Below are positions 25,564 to 37,112 of a stretch of DNA of 64,000 bases, one piece after another. Each line of letters opens with the position of its first letter. Within the stretch, counting starts at the first letter, position 1. The notes under the pieces are model-generated. The model was not told where the DNA came from. It saw nothing but the letters and a program-made list of their open reading frames with translations, and ran no database searches. Origin of the DNA: Paragonimus westermani (lineage: Eukaryota; Platyhelminthes; Trematoda; Plagiorchiida; Troglotrematidae); NCBI GenBank assembly GCA_008508345.1, contig QNGE01003715.1, forward strand, positions 1-64,000, read 5' to 3'. A program made the translations under genes and the position numbers.

Positions 25564-25571
25564 TATAAATA
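25564..25571 (+). promoter_or_regulatory. TATA-box-like sequence
   Basis: TATAAATA followed by GCCC lies about 85 bases past the end of copy A. It has the canonical form, but no transcript start or coding frame can be tied to it. Confidence 0.15.
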
Positions 25572-25884
25572 GCCCACAAGCCTGTGGCGTCAGTGGCAGT
25601 TGGCCATGTCCTGGACGGTCATCACCAGATGAACCACATCTTGGCGTTTGCTTGTGCTTGTACATCTGCCAAGCACGAGCGTCCTTTCTTAGACAGTTGT
25701 TTTGATACATTTTTATTCGTATGTGCACAGAGATTAGTTTGATATTTTAGTCCGATCATGTGAGCACCCATAACTAACTGTCCCATAACACTTATTCTAT
25801 TAGTTGTTTTAAATTTTCACTCATGTATTCCTCTGCCCATCAGTAAAACCATTTTATTATCATTGGCCTCTTGTGTAAATGATC

Positions 25885-26570
25885 CTGATTGTTTTAGTAA
25901 ATCTTGCAACATCCGGAATTGAGTCCTACAGACAGGCAGACAATTGAAATTTGGAGAAAATATCAGGCACGGTAGTTACCAACAACGCTCGGTCACTGGT
26001 TCTCCGTGCAACCTCTGTACGATGATGAAGATTTAAGGCTGAGTACACTTCTTTTGCTTACTGCCCAAATGTACATAGATATGACAACGATATTCACTGT
26101 TCGCTAGTTCAGACGGGGGTCGAGACAGTGTCCGAGTTCGGCTTCGAGGCTTGTTCGGTCGAATACGATCGGCTGCACCTGTTCTCGTAGTTCGTTAGGA
26201 TATTGTTTGCCAATTGCCCATGTTAACTTGGAGTCACGCTGAAAGTGCAACCTTCTGTCAGTTGCTTTTGATAAATCTTCTATCGGCACAAAGCTGCTTA
26301 GGGTTCGCAAAACCTCATGAGTCGACGTCGACGTTTTTCTTTACAGTTGTTGAGAAATGACACCGTCGGTTCCCCTGTTGTCGAAGGACAGCTTCATGCA
26401 TCGCAAAAGCTAAGATAGCTGATCGTCACCTAGCTCCATTTCAGAAAATAGTTGGTCTAGTGTCTGTTGCTGAGCTTTCCGTAGGCGATTACGTCAAGCG
26501 CCCTTCAACTTACTGTGCCGTAAGTCCTCCGCCATGTCATCAATAAAACCCGAAACTCCTTCGGCGATCT
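25885..26570 (-). pseudogene. Ty3/Gypsy gag with possible protease relic, CsRn1-like Cys/His motif
   Basis: Reading the minus strand from about 26,560: QQTLDQLFSEMELGDDQLS then LLRCMK, matching the capsid pattern LxxxELGDxxPSQLLRxM. NRGTDGVI and then STHEVLRTLSSFVPIEDLSK follow, matching the LWLxxLPxxxxxxLxxxxxxxLxxLAxxAD segment. Near 26,030-26,080 CHIYVHLGSKQKKCTQP resembles the CxxHxxFGxxAxxCxxPC finger typical of CsRn1-related elements. Further on, at about 25,920-25,960, DIFSKFQL resembles the start of a Gypsy protease (TDxxSKxxFLVDTGA). In-frame stops and at least one frame change show it is dead. No pol of this minus-strand copy was found, so it is a fragment. Confidence 0.6.
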
Positions 26571-26639
26571 CGTTTGTAGTGGACTGAATCATGTGAGAGT
26601 ACGTAAAATTCTGAAATTTAGTTCACCTCGTTCGATTGA

Positions 26640-29600
26640 GAACTTAAACTTGCCCAAACCAGATGGTCAGTGACTCAAAATGCGAGCAGCTTGATGTGTA
26701 CTAATGCAGTCGTTCGCTTACCTGAATCACTGTAATGAGACATAGAGAGACATAGTGGTTGATTACTGTCGTGATAGAAAAAGGTACAGTGTGAATAAAA
26801 CTCAATAACGCGTGTAGATAAGACGGGGTCCTAACGTTGTGTAGCAGAATATGTGAGAAGCTGTTTTCAGCGTCGAAAGTACCAATCTGTTATGGTCAAT
26901 TGTGAATTGCTACATAACGCTAACAACTGAAGGCAGATCTTACTGGATGAGAGGTGATGGAATACAACGCAAACCTTACAGAATTCATGCAAGTTATGGA
27001 TGATTCTTTAGAAAGAAGCAAGCATCCGCTGTGTACACTCCGTTGCAAGACTGGTGAAAAAGTGAGTTCTGAGTAGGCCTCTTACAGCAAACGGGAGCGT
27101 GCGTTTATAGCGTACAATTGGAAGTGTATGCTTGTAGACAGAATCCTTAGAGACAGGAAGTGAAAGTTAGTCATTGCGCCTCGTCGTAGAAGATATGAAG
27201 GGAATGATACGAAAACGCTAACAAAACTCTTCACCGATGATGTGGACGACCAAATCGATCAAAATATTTGCGTCCATTTTGTGTCTGTCCCAATGCAAAT
27301 GCACAGTGCCTCATTTAGAACATGGCTAATAGCAGAGTTCATGGCAATCCAACAGCTGTGTTCAGTTATACTATGTTCAAATCACACCCAACTTGCGCTT
27401 ATCCACTCAAGCACCAAAATGCTGCTCATAACTTTATAATATATAATCCTACTTATTAGTACATACAGAACTGCATTTCCCAATCCGCTGATTTTGACCT
27501 TGCGAGCCGCATTTGTGTGAATTTTTGGGATACATATTTGTTGCATTTGCTTAACTGGAAACTACTCTAGAAATGAACCAGAAGTTCCACCACAATACAT
27601 ATGTGCTGTGTTCCTTGGAGTCTTTAAACCTTGCGGTAACTGAGGTTGGAGCTCACAGCAGTCACTATCCTACTGGATATCATTAGCACTGAGCTCTATG
27701 TACGGAAGATAAAATGCTACTTCATTAAGGACAGTGATCATAGTACATAAATAAAGAAATTATAACGAAAAATCGATAGTTGGTAGAAAAAACCTCAGAA
27801 TTCGACACTTCTCTGATTAAAAGAAACAGTGACTGACGAAAAATTCGAAAGGTCGTTGCTGTGGACGTGTGAATGTACAAATATCTATCCTCGTTCTGAG
27901 CTTTCAAAGTAAAGTGAGAATGATGTTCCTGCAAAACTTAGTGGAGTGTTTGCTGAGACATCGTGATGTACAAGGAAGGCTGATGCATATTTTTAATTTG
28001 AGACAAAAATCGACGTTTGTAATTCACGACAATCTACGATTTGTCATCTGTAGTTGGGTATCAATGTACAGGACCAGATGCACACCTCAATAATGTGACA
28101 TATAAGGGTAGGTTACAGAAAGTATCTACCCGAATGCAGAAACAATGTAGTGTAGCTTCATCAGTGTCATCACTCTCTAACTGAATCAGTGTGTGATTTG
28201 TCTATGTGGGCTACGTCAAATGATACTGAACCAGAATTTATTCATAACAGCACCTATCCGATTTGGATCATACGATATAAATAGCTGCGTAAAACTCGGT
28301 AAACCATATGCAAACCCAAAACACCAGCGAATCATCAATATCGCATCAATCTGTAAGGCGGGATAGAGAAACTGAAGCCATAGTCATTCACCTACAGCAC
28401 GAAAAAGCCGGTTAGTTGACCGCACTTCTTGCAGCGACGCACGAGGATTACACCTACTAATGTATGTCAACTGATTTTAATTTGGTGTGCCTATGATGAG
28501 CCGTGATGTCCGACCCTCAGAGACGGAAGGCAACCAATAATGTATTCATTTGAGTGACTGTTGTTTTAAATGACTACTCTAAGCATTGCTATCACACGCA
28601 GCGGAAGCTAATCCCTTCATGTTGTGTAAAATCAATTAAATAATCCAATGAACTTATCGGAAGGACGAACAGCGTGGTAGCAAGGCAGAGCTTAGATGGA
28701 TATCTGTCGACGGGCGGTTCAACAAAGACGTAAGGAATAGGTATTTTCATTTTTTTCCTGTAGAGTATTGACAACTTCAACTGAAATAGAATACACAGCT
28801 TGACTTACAACCAACTGATCCTTTACAGTGAAGGGGAACCAGACGACCGTAAACCACTTACATGAAAACTGACACAGGATCCTCTTCGTCCAATCCTGAT
28901 CACGTCACCAACTGTTGTGAGCCAAGAACGAGGATATCACAAGGGTTAGTTACACAGAAAGCCAGCACACGATTCAAGTGTTTCAACAGGACTACGAACA
29001 AAATTACTTATTTGTACACAGCACTGTTCTCAGGAGGTCCCCGTCAATATGGACGCCAATGTTCATTCCCCTCATGTAGAACGCTCTTTTCCATATGATG
29101 CAGCACTGCAATGATCCTTCTTGTATCTTTCCCGTATTTGTCCCGTGGCCATTTCGATGTTGAAATCCGTGCTTTTGCCTCACTACTGAGTAGTGGTGGT
29201 GTAAGTTGTGTAGTGCAACCGGTTCTTCTCACTACAACAGTGTTGAATCTCTCCTCAATATTCTAACAGAATGGTGGTCACTTAAGTGTGCACACGCTTT
29301 GCCGGATAAGCGCAACATGCAGTTGCAAACAGAATTGTGTCTGAGCGCAATTCAGATAACCTAGATCCTAAAAGTGACATAACAAAATAAAACCTTCTGA
29401 GAATGTTACACATAAGCAAACAACATTTGTGTTAGTCATTTTCAAACATCCCACCTACTTTCGGCACTTTAAACAAGGTTGTAGACAGCTGAGACAACTG
29501 TCTACCATCTGTGCATCAGTTGACGATTAAATGTGCAATTTGGACTTTGTAAAATTTGTGTAGTCAGAGGCTATACGTTGAGAGGTAGAAAGATAGACAT

Positions 29601-32600
29601 TGCAATATCCTACCTCGCACTCGATAACGTCCGTTAGCAGGAAACCGGAGAGGTGACGCCAGTTCAGACGAAACCTCCATGTGGACTCATTTCACATACA
29701 TGACAAATAATAAAAACAATCGGCCAGAATAAAAGTCTATCTTGCACTGATTATTTGTAAATGATCAATTTCCTAGCAGTGTTACATAGAGGTAACCCAA
29801 GTTATGCACAGAAAGTTTCTTTTTGTTTACGGTAAAATCTCTCATCAACACTCGCTCGTTTGCTACATTCATCTGCAAAAACGTGCATAAACCAAAAGAG
29901 ATACTCGGAACATCAGATAGTGATTTACCCTTCATCCTGGCTTCTCTGTCTGTTGTATCAAATTAATTGACGATGTGATATTTTTTTCGACACAAGTTGC
30001 ATCACACGGTACTTTTTATGCGTACTCCTAAATCTTCGGTTTCTTTTTTCAACAGATTTCGTCCAATGAATCATAGACAAAACCTACACAATAATAAATT
30101 CCCCTCACCAGCGATCACATTTTGTTACGTGGCAAAACCTGCCGTGAAATCTACAAAATGGGGTATCAACAAAACCATGTCAGCTGCAAACAAGTGGAGA
30201 TGTGCGGTAATTTTGGTGAATTATCATGCGTTCCTTCTTCTCCTTTTGTATATGGAGGACTTTCAGCGTTCCATGCATCTCTGCCTGTCGAGCACGCACC
30301 CATAACATTCATAAGTTAAATCTAGCAAAGCAAACGTATTGTAGTTAGTAATTCTCATAAAGTATGTTGAGATTTTGGCTGAGTCCTTTATGGATAGATT
30401 AAGTTGATGCAACACAAGGCTCAAAACCCCTAAATGTCACAGACGGGACAGCTTTTTATCAGCAGCAATAAAGCACACCGAAATTCTGATCAATGTCATT
30501 TGCTTCTCAGGTCATGAACGCTCGGAAAATAAGCTTTTGAAATCTGCTGACACGGAATAATTGTACAAAAAGCTACACACATCTGCAAACTACGGAGGCA
30601 TCAACCTGAGTTTCTGAACTAACTCCTATCGTTTCTGTGTAACAAAATTTAGTGGAAGTTATTTCTGTCTACATGACTAAACAATGTTTTAATCCATAAA
30701 AGTGAAAGGATATTGATCCTTCTTCTCAAGATTTACGATAATTGATCATTCCTTGTGATCCTGTCAGGTTGCTATTTCTTAAATCGCTGTCAAGTTATGC
30801 CACAGATCGGTTGAGTGCGTCTGCCACAATGGCCAATGCAAAATATATATCACTGTCCAACTGATTCAATTATCGAAAATACGATGTGAACTCCAAAATT
30901 CAAAATATACACTATTTCACAGTAATTGTTCCAGATGAAGAATGCACTTCAAGAAACTTAATGTAAAATAGAAGAGATCCATTCATTTCAGATGAACAGA
31001 CCCTTTCGCACATGGTGTTCGATAACCTTGCTGAGCCGAACTGTATAGTTTGTCAGTCTGCATATTGATTAAACTTCTTGGGTCGCAATGTGTTTCGAAT
31101 TCAATATCAGCAATAATTTTTCCTCAGGTAAACCCGTAAAAAATTGGAAGTATTCACCCGTATCTATCTCTAATCTAATTTATCCTATCAATCATTAGAT
31201 CTTTACTTGTTTTCTCTTTAATGGTTTGAAAACTGTTACCAAATATAACAGCACCAAAAGCGGAAAACGATTTGGAGTTGATAAACCATCTATGGATGGA
31301 TTCAAAGAGAAACTGACGCCCTTAATTTGAGTCCCAGTAGAATATATAGTAGCAAGTAAGGACATTTTGATATCATAAAACAATATAACTAGGATTACTT
31401 TTCGGCTCAGGGTATCTCCACGACTACTTAACAAGTAATGAGAACAAGAGTAAAACAGGCTGAAACTGCTGTCCTGGCTAGATCATGCGAATGTATTGGA
31501 CCAATAACAAATGAAAATAATTAGACCTCAGCACGCATTTCACATATAAATCACATAAAGTAAGTGAGATCTGTATGAACGTTTGCCGGAACAATTTTTT
31601 ATTCTCCCCGCGCACTAGTGTAGACGTTCAGACCACGAGGCTCAACTCTGTCTAATTTGCGCGCATCAAAGACATGAAGTCGGTATCCACTAAAATCAAC
31701 ACTCATTGACCTCAATAGCAACGTTTGACTACAACTCACATCGCTTGATCACATGCAGTTGCACGCACTCATACTATATATGAACAAGTTTGCAGTCACG
31801 CAACATGAAGACAGAAACCACCATACACAAAGATGTCGCTTGTACATTGCAGGAACCAAATCAACTTCGGCATCTGTGAACTAACTTTCCACTGCACTTG
31901 TTACTGACTACGTTAACTGCTCATCATTCAGATATGTGGTGTCGAACCACAGCGTGGGCAAAATGGGGGATCCCAGCCTTTTCTGAATCAGTGTGATAAA
32001 TCATTTTCTTTCGGATTGTTATATAATGGCTAGCTACATCAGGTGGTGTATTAATTAAGTGGCAACCTAGAAGGAACGAACTCCGTCACTATGTTGACAT
32101 TCTGGTACCAAACAGGGCCTGCGTTAGTGTTAATTTGCAGTTTTTCTCATGGCTATTTAGCTTTTTGTGATCACTGTTTAGTCTACAGTCGTCACCGGTT
32201 AATCAGCGTCCATTACATTTGAGCCAAGGATCATCAGCATCCAACCTATTTCCACACAGTTTCAACAAGCACCGGTCAGCCGACGAGCCCAAACAAACCG
32301 GGAACGCACACGGTTCGCTTTGCGTGCTGTGCTGATTAACGGAAAAACTACCTCGAGCACAATACGTTTGGCCATTCATATAGAATGCGTACATTCACAC
32401 GCTACTAGTGGTTCCGACCCGATATACCTCTCCGGTCTTTCAGTGTGATAAAACTCCCCATTGGACGATGACCTACGTTCTGTGTATCAAGGCGAAGGTT
32501 TAGCCCAGTGTCAGCAAATACTTGATCTAATTTATACAGACTGCAACCGGATTTCATCTCATTTGAAATCACATGACTAAACGAACGAAGTATTGGCCAG

Positions 32601-35435
32601 CCCCAGCCGTGTTACATGCCAGCTACATTATCAGCTACAGGTGTTTCTGTATTCATCAAGCTAAATTCTATCCTTTTCAAACTTAACCGAACAGTTTGCT
32701 ATCATCTCGCACAAATCCTAGACGAAGTTTGCTAGCTCTCCGTTTCTTAGCCTCGTCTTTGAGCTCCGTCACTCTGCTTCGTTCAAGGTCAGTATGCCTA
32801 GGATGAACGGCACTGGCCAATTGGGTATGCAACCATTTCATATACAATCTGTTTCCACTAACTGACAGTTTATAGCCAACCCACACTAGCGTTCCTTAGC
32901 TCACTGTTCGCCCCTTGTACGGGTCTAGACAAAAGTGGACAGAGACAATTAGAAGCTTCCAGTTGGTGCTTGCCGGACAACATTTGCGTAGTATTTGCTC
33001 AGACGTCGAAACACGTCGTCTTAGGTGCGGTCAAAACGACTCGTGTCTAAGGATTAGATAACCTTTGCGGAATATCGGCCATAACTCGTAAGAAAAGCCA
33101 CATTCACTAAAGTCCTGTTCATACTTTTAAAAAATGTATTACGTTACATAGTAAAATGGATTTTGAGCTCCCCGACTATCGTGATGACAAGTCATATTGG
33201 CTAATCATCCGAAAGTCGTCAGTCTACGCTGGCGTTGTAGAGGCTGGTTTTACATAAGTTTGTGACCATATGGCAAGCTTTAATCTACGTAAGTGCACGC
33301 TCAATGAAAGGTTTCCTTGCGTTGGACTGCATTAAGTCAGTATGTTTAGTGAATTATGATATACTGGCTTAGCATGTCAGAAGGTTCACAGTACTCAGTA
33401 CTCGGATAAAAATGTCACTGAAGTGAAAACATGCAGGGGTGTGTGTCATACACAACAATCGTGAAAAATAGCATAATGCTTGCCTCTAGCTGTGAATCCA
33501 ATCAGTGAATACTCCCGTATTTGCGTGAAACACCATGGAAAGATATACAAAGTATATTGATAGTTGCATTAAATTTAGAACTACCGGAAAGGTTGGTTTA
33601 AAATAGGAGGGCAGGTATGTGAAATGAGGTTGCAAAACGTCGACGCACAATAAAGTGCTTATCTTAAATGCAACAAAAATTCGTAACAGCGCTAAATAAC
33701 TTGAAACCTATATTTGTTAATAATCATCTGTATACATAATTTAGGCTAACGTCCACGATGTTAGCTACCCACAGGACGCTGATGTGTCCAATCCAGTAGA
33801 ATTCTGATAAACAAGAATACTAGCTAGAGGTTGCTGGTGCAGTTTACTGAATAACCAGTTAAACACTGTAAAACCCATTGCATTTTGGCGCTGAACCTGA
33901 AAGAGTGCTTTTCAGAATTTCCAGAATGATTCCATTTGCTTAGTGAGAGCTGCAACTCCTCTCAATAGTTATAGTCATTACGAGGTCTTATAACCAGAAA
34001 CAGAATCTCAAAGCATCCAAGAAACATTCCAATTATGTTGAAGATCACTAAAATGGCAACTTTCGTTTGAAGCATGAGGAACTGTACGTTTGGTAGTGGC
34101 ATGCACAGCTGTGATGTTTTGGGTTACCAATTGAGGTTTGCTATCGCGATACCTTGATCAAGAGTTGAAATTATCGACTGTAATGAAACAAACATCCTTT
34201 CAACTTGACGGAATTCCTACACGTATGAAAAGCAAGCTAGAAGGAAAAATACACGAAATGACAAGAATAAGAAAGACTGTCGACGGGAAGGAAGTTTACG
34301 TGTTTTCTGGAACATCGCTTGTTGCTCCGGACAACTGTGCCGGCCATAGAAGATCATTTATCGCAGTCAGTTGAACGGTTCAGAGTTAGGTCCTGAGTTC
34401 CATCCCTTCTACATCTGGCGTGTTCACCAACTTTCACCCACTTTGGAAGTGTCCGGAAACAATTAGCGTGGAAACTCGATGGTTCCAAACCAATCTCAAA
34501 GTCCTCAAAAGGACATTAATAAAGGTCAGGTACAGTGGTAACAGCAAACAACTCAGTGAACTAGTCGAAATCATCAAGGAAAGAATTGATGAGTTATTCG
34601 GTTCATATGTTGTGAGCGAAAATTGATAACACATTCACCATTGATTTTCTTCACAAAGTTGAATGATGAGGTGAATCTCAACATACAGATCATCCTGAGT
34701 TGTTTTAAAAAATCGATAAGTACCAAGAAATTACAGCGAATGAAATAAAATGATACCAATTTTCAATCTGGAATTATTAAGATAAAATATGTATAAAATT
34801 ATTGTGCCGTATAATTTACATCCACGTAAAACTTTTAGAGAGCCTCTCCTGTTGAGCTGCTGCGCCAATCACATTTTGCTTGAAGAAAATGGAGAAACAA
34901 CGTTCTTTAGTTGGATAACCAAAGTGAAGCGTACAAAGATTTATTTTTTACACTCCGTGTTACATCAACTTTAAAGATGCGCGTTAGTGTTGTTAAAACA
35001 CTGTGATTAAATGCGTACTATCTCTCGGTCCATACGTGCTACTGACAAGTGGTCCACAAGAACTGCCTTAAAGTAAGCTAAACACCATCTAACACAGGTA
35101 TGAACGTATAGATTGTTAGTAAGCACACGTGAAACGCCTTCATCCCATTCAATTTGAAAACCACTTATTTGATTGGATGGAGCCTCACGGTTGCTTGGCA
35201 TGTCAGAAAGCCTTAACTTTCACCCATGTTCTACGATTCGTACTTGGTGTTATACATTAGTGTGCCAAACACTGATGCGGACAGTTTATTTTCGGTTCGA
35301 ATAATAATGGCGTTCAATACAGTTTTTGGAGATTTGAACGGATGCACACCATTTATCAGCACTAAGCCCCAACTTCCCCACAACGTACCCGACTACATTT
35401 GTGATTGCGTGCTTAAGAGTGACATTTCGTTCGTG
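26640..35435. other. Gene-poor stretch with no recognised element
   Basis: Nearly 9 kb without a motif I can name. Chance-length frames are scattered on both strands. A plus-strand frame at 34,138-34,626 is open except for two stops and has charged, protein-like composition, but no family is recognised. A small hairpin (8-base stem GTAGACAG with a 9-base loop) lies at 29,483-29,507. Confidence 0.45.
30107..30206 (+). CDS. Possible Cys-containing exon
   Basis: A pyrimidine-rich stretch ending CCCCTCACCAG precedes the segment, and a GTAATT donor-like site follows TGCG near 30,206. The frame reads through GKTCREIYKMGY and VSCKQVEMC, with three Cys, and could go on to a fourth (LSCVP). This recalls small extracellular Cys-rich modules, but I cannot name a family. 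The splice sites are moderate and could be chance. Confidence 0.18.
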
Positions 35436-35530
35436 TTTGTGTTGTAGTCAACCGGGTAGTGATTAATGCGGTTGCTGGTATGAACGTGGACCAGAGTTCA
35501 AAGCCCAGTCATGACCCCGATATTCACCAC
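35436..35530 (+). repeat. tRNA-like SINE relic 1
   Basis: A box-A-like sequence TAGTCAACCGGG (35,445) and a box-B-like sequence GTTCAAAGCC (35,496) lie about 51 bases apart, as in an RNA polymerase III internal promoter. Stems of a real tRNA cannot be drawn. Downstream TCATGACC...GATAT resembles the matching part of relic 2, which suggests one tRNA-derived SINE family. Confidence 0.35.
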
Positions 35531-36714
35531 TCATGAGGTTAAACAAAAAGAACACCTTGATATATTACTTCTTTTCAGAAGAGGCACTCTAAAAGTTTTA
35601 CGTGGATGTAAACTATACGGCACAATAATTTCATACTTTTTTTCACCTTATTGATTTCAGGTTGGGCGCGCCCATTTCAACGTGTCCGGATCATCAAAGT
35701 GTGGATTCGCCACAGTGCTCATGGAAACTCTGGGCATTCCAGCAACCGTGCATTTATTCTGGTTTAATCACACTTCATGCTGGTGGTTCTACTGATTTCT
35801 TATATTTACCTGGTCATGATACGATCGAAACATGAAAAAGCTTCCTCTGGGTTACAACGAATTACAATGTGAAACAAAGAGATATGAACATCTCACATGA
35901 GTTCTGCCATTACAGCCTGATGAGGGACCGGAACTGCGTGCTGTACTGTGAACTGAAATATACAGGTTATTCGGTTTTACACAGTATAAGGATACCGTGA
36001 TGTATTGAGCACGAGTTTGATGAAAACTTCATATAGCTTGGGTTATATGTGAGTGTCCATCATTAAGGTATGCTCCACCACTATCATCAGCAAGGTTAAC
36101 ACTACCAGAACAAGGAGCACCGGCAACACTAATTTCTGATTATATCCAACTGAACATACCAAGGCGCAAATTCTGGTACACGTGAGAAACATTCTACTGT
36201 AGTGTGAAGTTCAGCAAGTTCACTGGTCAACCCCTTCATATATATTGCATCTATTTCGAAATGGCTTTGTTATCGTTCGTTTGCAGTTCTGAAACATACT
36301 GCACCGCCCTTCCTTACAATCGGTTGGGCCGGAGACAATTGTAAATGCAGTTCAGGTGCACTAAGACCACTGTGGTACGAAATCATTATTGACAAGGTTC
36401 ATGGTAACGGTTTGCTGCTGTCCACAGAAAGTACTGTCCCTTTCTATCCCACCATTAGGCATGTTCTATCCACTGTCAATCCAACTGTGTATCTGGTTTC
36501 CAAGGAGGTCGTAATATTCCGTGACTTAGAACTTGTTCGTTCTATCGCTCATCATTCTTGAAATACACTATCAAATCTCTACTTTCTGTACGATCAGGCG
36601 AATTGGTAAATCACTGGTTGAGAACTGCTCAAGTGTGACGGTGTAAATTGAACAGCTAAACTCCACCAGCCGTGGTCGCAGGTGTGCTTTTGTTAGAAAG
36701 TCATTAATGCATAC

Positions 36715-36797
36715 ATATTTCACGGCCATGAGTTGAATTCTAACCACGCCGTCACCAGACCACTTTGCTGACCATTACGCCACTAACCCCCAGTGGG
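36715..36797 (-). repeat. tRNA-like SINE relic 2
   Basis: On the minus strand GGGGGTTAGTGGCGTAATGG carries a near-perfect box A (TGGCGTAATGG). About 37 bases later GGTTAGAATTC matches 9 of 11 box B positions, followed by TCATGGCCGTGAAATAT. The A-B spacing is about 7 bases short for a tRNA, so this is a derived repeat, not a working tRNA gene. It is inverted relative to relic 1, 1.2 kb away. Confidence 0.4.
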
Positions 36798-36845
36798 TAT
36801 CACCGAATTATCATACCGACGCGCTCAGTCACTTGTTCAGAATAG

Positions 36846-37112
36846 GGGAATGCGAGTTTGGAACTGTTATCAATTATAAGTGAAGTTCAGAACAGATTAA
36901 CCGGAAATACTCTAGTACTTGCTACACGAAATTTGCGCGTCTTCCAGTTACTTAACCGGACAGGTTATATCCGTTTGCAAAAAGCTAGCAAACCAAAACT
37001 TCAATTAACTGTACAATCGGTTATCCCATCACTGTCGGCCATGCTTGATACATTGACAGCGCCCCCTCCTAATCCACGCCAGCCGCCGGCATTCACTGAT
37101 CAGTGGACATAA
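36846..37112 (+). CDS. Possible 3'-terminal exon of an unrecognised gene
   Basis: The frame opens after TTCAGAATAG, a usable acceptor, and runs 88 codons to TAA at 37,110. The predicted end is proline-rich (LTAPPPNPRQPPAF) after a stretch resembling a soluble helical region. An AATAAA polyadenylation signal lies at 37,307, about 195 bases past the stop, which suits a last exon. No upstream exon or family could be identified, and the length is not statistically unusual. Confidence 0.22.
   Translation, partial: GNASLELLSIISEVQNRLTGNTLVLATRNLRVFQLLNRTGYIRLQKASKPKLQLTVQSVIPSLSAMLDTLTAPPPNPRQPPAFTDQWT

Noticed and set aside
36060..36110. LADDSGG on the minus strand as an RT active site
   Set aside because: Isolated match with no other RT motif in any nearby frame.
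35436..36797. Functional tRNA genes
   Set aside because: Box A and B are present, but stems do not pair and the A-B spacing is off in both; SINE relics fit better.
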